A stretch of DNA of 64,000 bases from Alteraurantiacibacter buctensis (GCF_009827655.1 NZ_WTYV01000004.1:186001-250000); one strand, 5' to 3'; counted from the stretch's first letter, positions 35,206-45,023 are shown. Translations and numbers: made by a program. Notes: generated by a model from the sequence alone, not told the origin.

Positions 35206-36612
35206 TCAGGCGCGCGGCTCGGCCCGCCGGTCGGCAAAGCCGGGCAGTTCCAGGATGAACCGGGCGCCCTGCCCGCGCGCGCTTTCCACGCCCAGCGATC
35301 CGCCCATCGCCTCGGCCAGGCGGCGCGAGATATAGAGGCCCAGACCCGATCCGCCATCGCCGCTGCGGCCGAGGCGCTCGAACTTGCCGAACACGCGGGC
35401 CTGCTGCTCCTCGTCCAGCCCCTCGCCCTGGTCGGCCACGATGATGCGGGCCCGATCGCCTTCCTGCTCCACCCGCAGCCACACGCCCGCGCCTTCGGGT
35501 GAATAGTTGATCGCATTGCCCAGCAGGTTGAGCAGGATCTGCAGCACGCGGCGGAACTCGCCCACGGCAGGCGCGGCCTCGTCGGGCTTGGGCGCATCGA
35601 TGGTGATCCCGCGATCGCGCGCGCGAACGCCCAGGATGCCCGCGGCCCGGCGCGCGACGTCGGCCAGGTCGATCCTGTCGGGAGCGGTGGTGAACTGTTC
35701 GTCCTCCACCAGTTCCAGCGTGGTCAGGTCATCGATCAGGGCCAGCAGGTGCTCGCCGGCAGCGGCGATGTCCGCTGCATAGGCGCTGTACTCGTCGGCC
35801 AGGGGGCCAGCCATCTGGGTTCGGATGGTCTCGGCATTCGCGATGATACGCGCGACCGGCTGGCGCAGCACCGGCGCGATATCACGGCCCAGACCCGGCT
35901 GGCGGCTGCGCGCGTCGGTCACCGGTTCGGGCTGCGGCGGAGCAGGCGGCGCTTCGGGCGGCGGCAGGTCCGGGCTCAGCAGCAGTTCGAATCCCCCGCT
36001 GCCGGCGATCGGCTTGCCCAGCGGCACCAGCGTGGCGCGCCAGTCGCGGTCCGATCCGGCCAGCTTCAGCCGTGCCCCGTCAAGCAGCCGCCAGTGGACC
36101 GGCTGCTGGTGGCTGTCGCCTTCCAGCTCCACGAAATCGGTCCACGGCCGCCAGCGCCCTTCCACCATCCGCGCCAGCAGCGGCTGGAGCTCGGGCGAGG
36201 CGCTCTCGGCCACCAGCACTTCCTGCTTCGGGCCAAGACGGGCGGTCAGTTCTGCGGTCATCCGTGCCAGGGCAACCTGCCGTTCGCGCTCCAGCGAAGG
36301 GGCAGGGTCGGACACAGGCATGCTGCGCCAGTTGGAAATCGTGATCCGGCAACCCCCGCCCTCGGCGTCGGGCTCCACCTCCACCCAGGCGCTGACCTGC
36401 TCGGAAACGTCGCGCGCCTGCACGGCACGGGCCAGGCGCAGGCCATAGGTGCGCGCCTTGCGGACCAGTTCCAGCAGGGCCGGAGCGATGATGATGCCCG
36501 GCAGGTCACCGCCGGTGCGCCGTTGCAGGCCGGCCAGCGGCTCGTCCGCCTCGACCAGCCAATCGCGTCCATCGGTGCGGGCCCGGGTCAGCAAGGGGAC
36601 AGTGCTGGCCAT
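35206..36612 (-). CDS. histidine-kinase-like protein lacking the phosphoacceptor His
   Basis: 468 residues, no membrane helices. The C-terminal HATPase is intact: N-box LLNLLGNAINYSPEG (~362-374), G1 DQGEGLD (~394-400), G2 GGSGLGLYISRRLAEAMGG (~420-438). The HisKA dimerisation helix is present (~243-305), and the region GPLADEYSAYAADIAAAGEHLLALIDDL aligns well with alphaproteobacterial kinases. At the H-box, the usual H-E-L-R-T-P is P247-V-L-R-Q-P252, so the acceptor His is Pro. The N-terminal ~240 residues hold a PAS-like region and an Ala/Pro linker (~215-235). It follows a DUF2336 gene by 4 bp. It is probably a pseudokinase or ATP-binding partner. Confidence 0.85.
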   Translation of the reverse strand: MASTVPLLTRARTDGRDWLVEADEPLAGLQRRTGGDLPGIIIAPALLELVRKARTYGLRLARAVQARDVSEQVSAWVEVEPDAEGGGCRITISNWRSMPVSDPAPSLERERQVALARMTAELTARLGPKQEVLVAESASPELQPLLARMVEGRWRPWTDFVELEGDSHQQPVHWRLLDGARLKLAGSDRDWRATLVPLGKPIAGSGGFELLLSPDLPPPEAPPAPPQPEPVTDARSRQPGLGRDIAPVLRQPVARIIANAETIRTQMAGPLADEYSAYAADIAAAGEHLLALIDDLTTLELVEDEQFTTAPDRIDLADVARRAAGILGVRARDRGITIDAPKPDEAAPAVGEFRRVLQILLNLLGNAINYSPEGAGVWLRVEQEGDRARIIVADQGEGLDEEQQARVFGKFERLGRSGDGGSGLGLYISRRLAEAMGGSLGVESARGQGARFILELPGFADRRAEPRA

Positions 36613-36616
36613 CGTT

Positions 36617-37573
36617 TCAGATCGCCTGCTCCACCGGAGCCTCTGCAAGGAGGGCGGCAGCCCGTGCGGGAGTGAGCATATCGAACCCGGCCGGCAGGAC
36701 TGCATCGGGATGCAGGTAAAGGAACTGCTCTTCCACCGCCGACTGCCCCAGGCCCGCCGCACGCAGCGACAGGGCCAGGCGACCAAGCTGGTTTTCGCTG
36801 AACGACAGCAACACCAGGTTGCGCTCCTGGTTGCTGGCCATGCCCAGCGCCGTGGCGAACAGCGCGGGGCCGGCATGGTCGATCGCCAGCGCGCGGGTGG
36901 CACGCGGGCCAAGCGCGCTGACCAGGCGGCTCAACTGGCCGATGCGACCTTCGCCCTCGTCAAACCCGGCGCGCAGGGCAGCGCCGGCGGCAATGGCCAC
37001 ATCATCATCCGCGAAGTGGTTCTGCAGCAGCAGCAAGGCCTTGTGGAACAGGTCACCCGGCAGCTCGCCCAGCGGCAGTTCCATGCGGCGCATTTGCTGC
37101 AGGAAACGGGCCTGCGCGGCAATTGCCCGCATCGCCCCGCCTGCCAGATCGGCATCGCTGCTGGCAGCCAGTTCCTGCAACAGCGGCGAGAGCACGCCAT
37201 CGATCCCGCTGCGACGCTGGAGCTGTTCGGCCAAGGCGAATTCCTGGGTCAGCGCGTGCGAGTGGGCCAGTATGGCCGCATCGCCCAGCAACATCTGGGT
37301 GAGGCCCTCGTTCGCCTGCTCCACCATGTTCGAGGGATCGGCATCCCCCGCGGCCTCGCCGCAGGCGACCAGCAATTGCCTGGCAACGTGCGCGATCATG
37401 CCGCGCACCCGGGCGATCACCTCGTCGCTGAAAAGCGCTTGGTCGCGATTGTTCAGCAGCATGGCCAGAATCGGGCGCGCGGCGGCGAGCACGCCGTCCC
37501 CTTCGGCCAGCTCGTCGCGCATCACTTGCTCGACTGCGTCGGCACCGGTCGGAATTTGCCCTTGCTGGATCAT
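36617..37573 (-). CDS. DUF2336 protein
   Basis: 318 residues from ATG 37573 (AGGTGG upstream); GTG 37582 is an alternative. Mostly helical, with repeated short helices such as VLSPLLQELAASSDADLAGGAMRAIAAQARFLQQ (parts), and FDEGEGRIGQLSRLVSALGPRATRALAIDH. This resembles the DUF2336 alphaproteobacterial family. It is immediately upstream (4 bp) of the kinase-like gene, so the two probably work together. Function is not known. Confidence 0.72.
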   Translation of the reverse strand: MIQQGQIPTGADAVEQVMRDELAEGDGVLAAARPILAMLLNNRDQALFSDEVIARVRGMIAHVARQLLVACGEAAGDADPSNMVEQANEGLTQMLLGDAAILAHSHALTQEFALAEQLQRRSGIDGVLSPLLQELAASSDADLAGGAMRAIAAQARFLQQMRRMELPLGELPGDLFHKALLLLQNHFADDDVAIAAGAALRAGFDEGEGRIGQLSRLVSALGPRATRALAIDHAGPALFATALGMASNQERNLVLLSFSENQLGRLALSLRAAGLGQSAVEEQFLYLHPDAVLPAGFDMLTPARAAALLAEAPVEQAI

Positions 37574-37607
37574 CCTGCCCACCTACGCCAGCAGGGTTAA
37601 ATCCGCG

Positions 37608-38789
37608 TTAGCCGCGATGGGGCCAAATTCTGGCCACCAGCAACAGCGTAGAAACCAGCATCATGGCCACTTCGGGCGATGTGACCAGCGCCAGCCCGGC
37701 AAGCACGGCCGCAACCGGCGCCCGGTCACCCAGCGCGGCCTGCCAGCCCTTCGCGTCTTTCGCAGCGGGCAGGTTCAGGCCCAGCACCAGCACCAATGCC
37801 GGGAAAGCCTGGCGAAACCAGCGGCCCTCCACCCCCAGGTAGCCACAGGCGAGCAGGCCAGCATCGATTACACGGCGCAGCAGGGGCAGCCGCCGCCGGA
37901 ACCGCTCCCGACCGCGCTGGAGGCTGGCCACGGCTCCGGCCGCTTCCAGCGCCAGCGCGGCCAGGGCCAGCAGGGCAAACCCCGCCGCCCCAAGGCCATA
38001 CCACGCCGCCGCCACGGCGCCCGCTGTCAAAACCACGCCCGCGCCCAGCGCTGCCGGGATCGCCGCCGGCTGCCCCGGCAGGCTGGCTCCCCAGCGGCGC
38101 AAGGCCCAATGGCACAGCCGCGTGGTCAAGCCACCGCCCTCCCCCACCTCGGCAGCGAAACGGCGCAACAGCCACTTCTCCTCATGCAGGTGCACCGGCA
38201 CGCCGCGGCCCAGCAGCGGCCAGTCACCGCTGGCGATCATCGCTTCGGGCAGGCGTCTGTCGGGCACACCCGCCTGCAGGGCAATCCGCAGCAGTGCCGG
38301 GGCGGCTTCCACGTCCTCGGGCAGTTCCAGCAGGCGGTTCACCGCGTGCCCCGGCACCAGCATCACGCCCGCCCACGCACGGCCAAGATCGATCCGCTCG
38401 AATCCGGCCTCGACCCCGGGAGCCGAAGGGAAGACCGACACGAGGCCCCGGTGGTCAGTCCCTTCCGCCCAGGCGAGGCTGGATGGCAGCACCTGTGGCT
38501 GGATGACCAGCAGCAATTCGCCCGGAGCGACAGCGCCGGCAAGGGCATGGGGCGTGGCGATTTCACGCACCTTCAGACCCTGCTGTTCAGCCGCCTGGCG
38601 CACGGCAATGGCTTCCGCCCCGCCCCCGCCGCCTAGGATGAACAGCGCGCTGCACCCACAATCGACCGCGTGATCGGCTTGCCACTCGCCCAGCCAGCGG
38701 CCCAGCACCTGGCGTGCTGGCGCGCCTTCGCCGCCAAAGGCTGGCAGGCAGATCAGGGCCAGACGATTGAAGGGCAGGAGGTCACTCAC
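37608..38789 (-). CDS. unknown protein with C-terminal membrane segments
   Basis: 393 residues. The N-terminal ~230 residues look like a soluble alpha/beta domain (LALICLPAFGG, ALFILGGGGGAEAIAV, GELLLVIQPQVLP, GVMLVPGHAVNRLLELPED in parts) with a nucleotidyltransferase-like rhythm but no clear catalytic motif. WLLRRFAAEVGEGGGLTTRLCHWALRRW precedes membrane helices at ~240-290 and ~330-385. The overall plan (soluble domain plus CDP-alcohol-transferase-like membrane part) resembles bifunctional inositol-phosphate lipid enzymes in outline, but the DG-x2-AR motif is not seen, so I do not assign it. Lies between the HPt-like gene and DUF2336. Confidence 0.6.
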   Translation of the reverse strand: MSDLLPFNRLALICLPAFGGEGAPARQVLGRWLGEWQADHAVDCGCSALFILGGGGGAEAIAVRQAAEQQGLKVREIATPHALAGAVAPGELLLVIQPQVLPSSLAWAEGTDHRGLVSVFPSAPGVEAGFERIDLGRAWAGVMLVPGHAVNRLLELPEDVEAAPALLRIALQAGVPDRRLPEAMIASGDWPLLGRGVPVHLHEEKWLLRRFAAEVGEGGGLTTRLCHWALRRWGASLPGQPAAIPAALGAGVVLTAGAVAAAWYGLGAAGFALLALAALALEAAGAVASLQRGRERFRRRLPLLRRVIDAGLLACGYLGVEGRWFRQAFPALVLVLGLNLPAAKDAKGWQAALGDRAPVAAVLAGLALVTSPEVAMMLVSTLLLVARIWPHRG

Positions 38790-38832
38790 GCCAGCCTAGC
38801 TAGGGCCGTGGCAGGCGGCTGCCAAGCGGCGA

Positions 38833-39138
38833 TCAGGCCAGCGCGGCAAATCCCAGATTGAGCCGGTCCAGCTTGCGCAGCACCACCGGATCGCCGGGGG
38901 CCGCTTCCAGCGCCTCATCGGCCAGCAGGGCCAGGTCGGACGCGTGGAAGGAGACGCCCAGGCTCTTCAGGCGGCGGGCAGCCACCTCCCAGTTCCCGTC
39001 GCAGCGCGAGCGGCGCAGCAGGTCGATCTGGTGGTCGAGGCTGCTGGCAAACGATGCCAGCAGTTCGGCGCGCAGAGCCTGATCGTCGCCGGCGGCGGCG
39101 GCAATATTGGCCTCGAAATCAGCGCGATCCATGGTCAT
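38833..39138 (-). CDS. HPt-like protein with Arg in place of the acceptor His
   Basis: 101 residues, all helical. It resembles a histidine-phosphotransfer domain: an N-terminal helix (ALRAELLASFASSLDHQIDLLRRS) and the helix with WEVAARRLKSLGVSFHASDLALLADEALE. In HPt proteins the sequence is A-H-x-L-K-G/S; here it is A54-R55-R56-L57-K58-S59, so the phosphorylated His is Arg. Phosphotransfer should not occur at this site. GGAAGA eight bases before ATG 39138 supports this start. It is divergent from the long coiled-coil gene and precedes the unknown membrane protein, DUF2336 and kinase-like genes on the same strand. Confidence 0.72.
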   Translation of the reverse strand: MTMDRADFEANIAAAAGDDQALRAELLASFASSLDHQIDLLRRSRCDGNWEVAARRLKSLGVSFHASDLALLADEALEAAPGDPVVLRKLDRLNLGFAALA

Positions 39139-39208
39139 GCCGCTATCTTCCGCCATCGGGGTTAAGGCGGGTTTAATGCCTGGGGCAGGCCTGCTATCCT
39201 GCGCGGCC

Positions 39209-41533
39209 ATGAACAGAAGCAAGACCCTGACGGCCCTTGGCGGCACGGATCCCGGCACCAGTGCGCCGGACAATGCCGACCTCGGTCTGGACACGCCCGC
39301 CACCGGCACCGACCACTCGCCCGTGTTCGAGGAGGAGTGGGAGGAGCCCGCTCCCCCGCCCTCGCGCCTGTGGCCCTCCCTGGCAGTGCTGGCAGTGCTT
39401 GGGTGGACGGGGTTCTTCGCGTGGAGCCACCTGGCGGATTTCTCTGTCGGCGTGACACCTGCGGAAGGCTCCGCCCTGGTCTCGGCCTGGGCCGTGCCGG
39501 TGGTGCTGGTGGTAGGCCTGTGGCTGCTGGCCATGCGCCACTCCACCCGCGAGGCTGCGCGATTTGGCGCCATGGCGCAGATGCTGGCCGGCGAATCGCA
39601 GGTACTTGAGCGGCGTCTGGCATCGGTGAATGCGGAATTGAGCCTGGCGCGCGATTTCATCGCTGCCCAGTCCCGCGATCTCGAATCGCTGGGGCGGCTG
39701 GCGGCAGAGCGGATTTCCGCGAACGCCGCCCAGTTGCAGGACCTGATCCGCGACAACGGCGCGCAGGTGAACGCCATTGGCGAAGTCAGCGATACGGCCC
39801 TCGCCAACATGGACAAGCTGCGCGACCGGCTGCCCGTGGTGGCCAATTCCGCCCGCGACCTGACGAGCCAGATCGGCCACGCCGGCAACGTGGCGCAGGA
39901 CCGACTGGAGGAGATGATCGCCGCCTTCGAACGCCTCAATGCCTTTGGTGAGGCCAGCGGGCGGCAGGTTGATACGCTGCGGGAAAACACCACGGCAACG
40001 CTCGCCGCCTTCGAGGAACGCCTCGGCGCGTTGCAAGCAGCCCAGTCGGCCGCGCACCAGCGCTTTGCCACCGCCACGCAGGAGATGAAGGACCGGGTGG
40101 CCCAGGCCATTGCCGACATCCAGCAGATTGACGAAAGCGCCATCACCAACTCGCGCCTGCGGGTGGAAGCCCTGGGTGAGGCAGAGCGCAAGGTGCGCGA
40201 AGCCGTGGCCGAAAGCGATGCCCTGTTCGCCGAGGCCCAGGCCGAGCGGGCTGCCGCCATGGAGGCCGCCCAGCGCGAAGCCCTGTCTGCGCTGGAGCAG
40301 CGCTTGGCCGAGTTCGACCAGGCGGCCATCCTCCGTCAGCAGGAACACGCAACCCACGTGGCTGCGATGGCCGAGAAGGGCGAGGAGCTTGCCGCACGCC
40401 TGGCCGAGATCGATGCCGAACTGGCCCGCCTGGCCCAGGCCGGAAGCGCCGAAAGCGCGCAGTTGGCGGAGGCCTGCGCAGCCTTTACCCGCAACCTTGA
40501 AGAGGGGCGCAGCACGCTTGAACGGACGACCGCCCAAGTCACCGGGCTCACCGACAGCAGCGTGCGCCTGCTGGAACTGATCCGCGCCGCCGGCGAGCAT
40601 TCGGAAGGCACCCTGGCGCGCGGCATCGGCCAAGCCGATGCGCGCCTGTCCTCGTTCGGAGAGCGGCTCACCCAGTTGAGCGCCACGCTTGGCCAGGTGG
40701 AGAGCCGGGGCAGCTCTCTGCTGGTCGAGATCACCGCCAGCAAGTCGGAATCGGTGGAACTGCTCGCCACCCTGGCCACGCTGGAAGACCGGTTGGGCGG
40801 GCTGAAGGCCCGCGCCGAGGTCGTGGCCAGCACTTCCGCCGCAGACCTGCAGGCGGCCATCGCCGCCCTGGACGAAGCGGCCACTACCACCCTTGCGCGC
40901 TTGCAGGGTGGCCAGGCCGACGCCGTCCGCGCCATCGCGGAGGAACTGGGCGAGACCGCCAGCACCATCCTGTCGGAAACGCTGGCCGCCAGCGGATCGT
41001 CCGCGATAGCCGACCTGCGCCGCGCGACCGAGGAGGCAACCGAACAGGGCCGATCCACGGCGGTGGCCCTGCGTGACCAGCTTGCCAAGGTGAACCAGCT
41101 GGCCGGCAACCTGGAACAGCGCGTGGCCCAGGCCCGCGCCCAGGCCGAGGAGCAGGTGAACAACGACTTCACCCGCCGCATGGCGCTGATTACCGAAAGC
41201 CTGAATTCGTGTTCAATCGATATTGCCCGCGCGCTGGATGCCGAAGTGGCCGATACGGCCTGGGCCAGCTACCTGAAGGGTGATCGCGGCATCTTCACCC
41301 GCCGCGCGGTGCGCCTGCTCGACAACCAGGAGGTGCGCGCCATTGCCGAAGCCTATGATGCGGACGAGGAACTGCGGCTGGCGGTGAACCGCTACATCCA
41401 CGACTTCGAGGCGCTGCTGCGGCCGATCCTGTCCACCCGCGATGGCAATGCCATGGGGGTCACGCTGATCTCGTCCGATATCGGCAAGCTCTATGTGGTG
41501 CTGGCCCAGGCGATCGAGCGGCTGCGCGATTAA
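39209..41533 (+). CDS. large coiled-coil membrane protein (unknown)
   Basis: 774 residues. An acidic N-terminus (residues ~20-45, with PVFEEEWEEPAPPP) precedes two membrane helices (~52-72, SLAVLAVLGWTGFFAW; ~87-107, WAVPVVLVVGLWLLAM). Then ~550 residues of Ala/Glu/Gln-rich coiled coil follow, with heptad-like LAEIDAELARLAQAG and DLQAAIAALDEAATT segments. The last ~110 residues are a compact, less repetitive domain (RRMALITESLNSCSIDIARALDAE, GDRGIFTRRAVRLL, VTLISSDIGKLYVVLAQAIERL). It resembles envelope-spanning scaffold or polar-organising proteins of alphaproteobacteria, but no named family is recognised. Convergent with the DUF1467 gene (10-bp gap). Confidence 0.78.
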   Translation: MNRSKTLTALGGTDPGTSAPDNADLGLDTPATGTDHSPVFEEEWEEPAPPPSRLWPSLAVLAVLGWTGFFAWSHLADFSVGVTPAEGSALVSAWAVPVVLVVGLWLLAMRHSTREAARFGAMAQMLAGESQVLERRLASVNAELSLARDFIAAQSRDLESLGRLAAERISANAAQLQDLIRDNGAQVNAIGEVSDTALANMDKLRDRLPVVANSARDLTSQIGHAGNVAQDRLEEMIAAFERLNAFGEASGRQVDTLRENTTATLAAFEERLGALQAAQSAAHQRFATATQEMKDRVAQAIADIQQIDESAITNSRLRVEALGEAERKVREAVAESDALFAEAQAERAAAMEAAQREALSALEQRLAEFDQAAILRQQEHATHVAAMAEKGEELAARLAEIDAELARLAQAGSAESAQLAEACAAFTRNLEEGRSTLERTTAQVTGLTDSSVRLLELIRAAGEHSEGTLARGIGQADARLSSFGERLTQLSATLGQVESRGSSLLVEITASKSESVELLATLATLEDRLGGLKARAEVVASTSAADLQAAIAALDEAATTTLARLQGGQADAVRAIAEELGETASTILSETLAASGSSAIADLRRATEEATEQGRSTAVALRDQLAKVNQLAGNLEQRVAQARAQAEEQVNNDFTRRMALITESLNSCSIDIARALDAEVADTAWASYLKGDRGIFTRRAVRLLDNQEVRAIAEAYDADEELRLAVNRYIHDFEALLRPILSTRDGNAMGVTLISSDIGKLYVVLAQAIERLRD

Positions 41534-41543
41534 GGCTGGCGAC

Positions 41544-41822
41544 CTATTGGCCGGGGCCGCGACCCGCGGTGAAATCCAGGTCCGAAACGGTCAGCCAGCC
41601 CTGGGTGTAATTCACGATGTAGAGCGCGGTCAAAGCCAGCGCGATCACGCTGGCCCGCAGCGCCAGCCTGCCGGGGCGGAAGTGGGCCGGCGCGCTGTCC
41701 GCTTGGCCCGGTACCTTTGGGATGCCCGCCTCGTCATGCGTCTTCACCCCGAAGGGCAGCATCACGAAAGCCGTCATCACCCAGAACAGGGCATAGATGG
41801 CGATCATGCTGGTCAGCTTCAC
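41544..41822 (-). CDS. DUF1467 membrane protein
   Basis: 92 residues. Two membrane helices (~6-24 and ~55-75) flank LPFGVKTHDEAGIPKVPGQADSAPAHFRPGRL (in parts: LPFGVKTHDEAG, GQADSAP), the conserved DUF1467 core. Found in alphaproteobacteria, often next to RNase J, whose stop it overlaps by four bases (ATGA). Last gene of the long nuo-birA-coaX-rnj run. Function unknown. Confidence 0.85.
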   Translation of the reverse strand: MKLTSMIAIYALFWVMTAFVMLPFGVKTHDEAGIPKVPGQADSAPAHFRPGRLALRASVIALALTALYIVNYTQGWLTVSDLDFTAGRGPGQ

Positions 41823-43495
41823 TTGCGCCTCCCTTCAGCGCCTTGCGCCGGTTCCAGCGGCAGGATCACGCGGGTCTGCGGCTTCTTGCCGCTCCAGCGC
41901 TGGGCCGCGCGACGGGCTGCCAGGCGGGCCGCCTCCATGATCGTTTCGCGATCACGCGCCGCTGCGCCGCGCAGGGCAGACAGGGTCTTCTTCACGTCCT
42001 CCACCGCTTCTGCCACGAAAGCGGGATAGTCTTCATCCAGCGGCAGGCCGATGCCCTCGATCTGCACACCGCCGCCGCGCTCCAGCACCACGATCAGCAG
42101 CCCGTCGCGTGCCATGCGGCGGCGCATGGTGATCGCCTCGCCGTCGGCGGGGACGATGATCTCGCCATCCAGCACCAGGCGGCCCGCGCCCACTTCGGCC
42201 AGCTTGCCGGGCTTGCCGGGAGCCAGGCGCACGATGTCGCCGTTCTTCTGGAACACGGCCTGCGGGATGCCGCGCGATTTGCCCAGACGGCACTGCTCCT
42301 TCATGTGGCGGATCTCGCCGTGGACCGGAACCAGGATTTCCGGCCGGATCCAGCTGTAAAGCGCTTCCAGTTCGGGCCGGCCAGGGTGGCCGGAAACATG
42401 GATGTGGCTCTGCCGGTCGGTCACCATCACGATGCCGCGTTCGGCCAGGCGGTTCTGGATTGCCCCGATGGCGAGGTCATTGCCGGGGATCACGCGGCTG
42501 GAGAACAGGATCACATCCCCCTCCACCAGTTCCAGCGGATGGTTGCCCTCGGCAATACGGGCCAGGGCCGCGCGCGGCTCGCCCTGCCCGCCGGTGGCTA
42601 CGATCAGCACCTCCCCACGGTCAAGCCGCATGGCCGTGTCGAAATCGACCGGCGGAGCGATGTGGGTGAGGTAGCCGTTGGCCTGTGCCACTTCGATAAT
42701 CCGGTCGAGCGAGCGGCCCGCCACGCACAGCTTGCGCCCGGTTTCCTCGGCCACTTCGGCCAGGGTCTGCAGGCGAGCGACATTGCTGGCGAATGTGGTG
42801 ACCACCACCCGCTTGCCCTTGTGCTTGCGGATCTCCTCCAGCAGCCCCTGGTAAACGGCCCCTTCGGAACCGGAGGCGGAGGGGTTGAACACGTTGGTGG
42901 AATCGCACACCAGCGCCAGCACGCCCTCGTCACCGATGGCGCACAGCTCCTCTTCGGTGGCGGGCTCACCGATGATCGGCTCCTCGTCCAGCTTCCAGTC
43001 GCCGGTGTGGAATATCCGACCGTGCGGGGTTTCGATCAGCAGCGCGTTGCCCTCGGCGATCGAGTGGGCCAGCGGCACGTAGCGAATGGAGAAAGGTCCC
43101 AGGTCGAACGGCTCTGTATCGTCGATGATCGTCATCTCGATCTGGTCGGCGTTGCCTGCTTCCTCCAGCTTGCGCAGGATCAGTTCGGCAGTGAACGGCG
43201 TGGCATAGAGCGGCACGCCCAGGTCGGCGGCGAAATAGGGGATCGCGCCGATGTGGTCCTCGTGCGCGTGGGTCAGGACAATGCCCAGCAAGTCATCCGC
43301 CCGGTCCTCGATAAAGGCGGGATCGGCAAACATCAGCTCGGTGCCGGGGTATTCCTGGGCGCCGAAGCTCATGCCCAGGTCCACCATCAGCCACTTGCCC
43401 TGGCAGCCGTAGAGGTTGACGTTCATGCCGATCTCGCCCGAGCCGCCGAGGGCCAGGAACAGCAGTTCGTCTTCAGGAGTGTAGTCGGGTTTCAT
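41819..43495 (-). CDS. rnj: ribonuclease J
   Basis: 558 residues. The metallo-beta-lactamase motif is H76-A-H78-E-D80-H81 ([10 protein letters not shown]), with later GSSGEIGMN-type [26 protein letters not shown] in the beta-CASP part, and [10 protein letters not shown]. It is an endo/5'-exoribonuclease for mRNA turnover and rRNA maturation in the cytosol. Overlaps coaX by four bases and DUF1467 by four. Confidence 0.95.
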   Translation of the reverse strand: MKPDYTPEDELLFLALGGSGEIGMNVNLYGCQGKWLMVDLGMSFGAQEYPGTELMFADPAFIEDRADDLLGIVLTHAHEDHIGAIPYFAADLGVPLYATPFTAELILRKLEEAGNADQIEMTIIDDTEPFDLGPFSIRYVPLAHSIAEGNALLIETPHGRIFHTGDWKLDEEPIIGEPATEEELCAIGDEGVLALVCDSTNVFNPSASGSEGAVYQGLLEEIRKHKGKRVVVTTFASNVARLQTLAEVAEETGRKLCVAGRSLDRIIEVAQANGYLTHIAPPVDFDTAMRLDRGEVLIVATGGQGEPRAALARIAEGNHPLELVEGDVILFSSRVIPGNDLAIGAIQNRLAERGIVMVTDRQSHIHVSGHPGRPELEALYSWIRPEILVPVHGEIRHMKEQCRLGKSRGIPQAVFQKNGDIVRLAPGKPGKLAEVGAGRLVLDGEIIVPADGEAITMRRRMARDGLLIVVLERGGGVQIEGIGLPLDEDYPAFVAEAVEDVKKTLSALRGAAARDRETIMEAARLAARRAAQRWSGKKPQTRVILPLEPAQGAEGRRK

Positions 43496-44292
43496 GCGGT
43501 CCTTGCGCGGTCTGCGATCATCGCCAGGCCCTGCAGGGTCAGGTCCCCGTCAACCGCGTCGAAAATCTTGGTGTGGTTGTCGAATAGCACGGCCAGGCCC
43601 CCGGTGGCGACCACCGTTACCACCCCGCCGATCTCGGCCTTCATGCGTGCAACCAGCCCCTCCATCATGGCCACATAACCCCAGAACACGCCGATCAGCA
43701 TCTGGTCTTCGGTATTGCGCCCGATAACCGAGGTGCCGCGCGGGCTTTCGATGGCGATGCGCGGCAGCTTGGCAGTGTTGCTGACCAGGGCGTCGAGCGA
43801 CAAGTTGATGCCGGGGGCGATGATGCCGCCCTTGTAGGCCCCTTCCGCCGAGACGACATCGAAGGTGGTGGCGGTGCCGAAATCGATCACCACCAGGTTG
43901 CCGGGATACTTGGCGTGGGCGGCCTCGGCATTCACGGCCCGGTCGGCGCCCAGGCTCTTGGGCTGGTCGACATCGATGGTGATGGACCAGGCGGCGGCCC
44001 CCTCGCCCGCGAACAGCGGCTCCACGCCGAAATACTTGCGGGCCAGCACTTCCAGGTTGTGCCGTGCGCGCGGCACCACGCTGGAGACGATCATGGCGGT
44101 CACATCGCTGCGGGCAAAGCCTTCAAGCTGCATCAGTTGCACCAGCCACACGGCATATTCATCACCCGTGCGGCGCGGATCGGTGGCGATGCGCCAGCGG
44201 GTGCGCATCTCGCCCGTTTGCCCCGGACCTGATCCGGGGTCGAACAGGGCGAAGACCACGTTGGTGTTGCCGACATCGACCGCGAGCAGCAT
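43492..44292 (-). CDS. coaX: type III pantothenate kinase
   Basis: 266 residues. It begins [18 protein letters not shown] (phosphate-1 DxGNT motif), then [41 protein letters not shown] and [11 protein letters not shown]. It phosphorylates pantothenate, the first step of CoA synthesis, and is the CoaA-independent type without feedback inhibition. The start ATG 44292 is set by the conserved N-terminus. One base after birA and overlapping rnj, so the three are coupled. Confidence 0.95.
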   Translation of the reverse strand: MLLAVDVGNTNVVFALFDPGSGPGQTGEMRTRWRIATDPRRTGDEYAVWLVQLMQLEGFARSDVTAMIVSSVVPRARHNLEVLARKYFGVEPLFAGEGAAAWSITIDVDQPKSLGADRAVNAEAAHAKYPGNLVVIDFGTATTFDVVSAEGAYKGGIIAPGINLSLDALVSNTAKLPRIAIESPRGTSVIGRNTEDQMLIGVFWGYVAMMEGLVARMKAEIGGVVTVVATGGLAVLFDNHTKIFDAVDGDLTLQGLAMIADRARTA

Positions 44293-44293
44293 T

Positions 44294-45022
44294 TCAATCC
44301 GATCCTTCGTGCGACACGTCACCCGCGTGGATGCGCGCCAGCGTGCCATCATCGCGCACCAAGCGCAAAGCGCCGTCGGGTTCAAGCCCGTCGTAAGTCC
44401 CGGCTACCCGCGTCCCGGCGCCGTCGTGAACGCTCAGACGAGTGCCGGGAGGGTGCGCGGCAGCCTGCCAGCGGCTGAACATCGGGCCGGTTCCTTGCTT
44501 GCGCCAGCGGGCAAGCTCGATGGCAAAGCGGGCGGCCAGGTCTGCCGCGAACAGGTCACGGTCGGGCCGCGCACCGCGCTCAGCCAGGGCCAGCGTGCTG
44601 CGGTCGGCCAATGGCGGGGCAGCGGCCAGGTTCACGCCCACGCCAATCACCGCGAACGGCCCCTCGCGTTCCAGCAGGATGCCGCAAAACTTTCTGCCGG
44701 CCAGCAGCACATCGTTGGGCCACTTCAGTTGCAGGCTGGCCGGCGCGGCAATCTGCCCGGACACGCAGGCATATACTGCCAGCGCGGTGACGAACGACAG
44801 GCTGGCGGCAGGCGGATCATCGGGCGAAAGGCGCACCAGGGTGGAGCCCATGAAGTTTCCCGGCGCGTCCAGCCACGGCCTGCCCTGCCGCCCCCGCCCG
44901 GCGGTCTGCCGGTCGGCGATCAGCCAGAAGCCTTCCGGCAGCGCTTCGCCCGAAGCAAGCCGCGTCAGCAGGTCCGCGTTGGTGGAACCGGTCTCGGCTA
45001 CGATGTCGCGCCGGAAGACCAA
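44294..45022 (-). CDS. birA: biotin--[acetyl-CoA-carboxylase] ligase
   Basis: 242 residues, catalytic domain only; no N-terminal DNA-binding domain, so it cannot be a BirA-type repressor. Motifs: [25 protein letters not shown] (biotinyl-AMP loop), [19 protein letters not shown], and GVGVNLA. TTG start (TTGGTCTTC) directly after the nuoN stop with one base between. It attaches biotin to the carboxyl-carrier protein. Position between nuoN and coaX is widely conserved in alphaproteobacteria. Confidence 0.93.
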   Translation of the reverse strand: MVFRRDIVAETGSTNADLLTRLASGEALPEGFWLIADRQTAGRGRQGRPWLDAPGNFMGSTLVRLSPDDPPAASLSFVTALAVYACVSGQIAAPASLQLKWPNDVLLAGRKFCGILLEREGPFAVIGVGVNLAAAPPLADRSTLALAERGARPDRDLFAADLAARFAIELARWRKQGTGPMFSRWQAAAHPPGTRLSVHDGAGTRVAGTYDGLEPDGALRLVRDDGTLARIHAGDVSHEGSD

Positions 45023-45023
45023 T

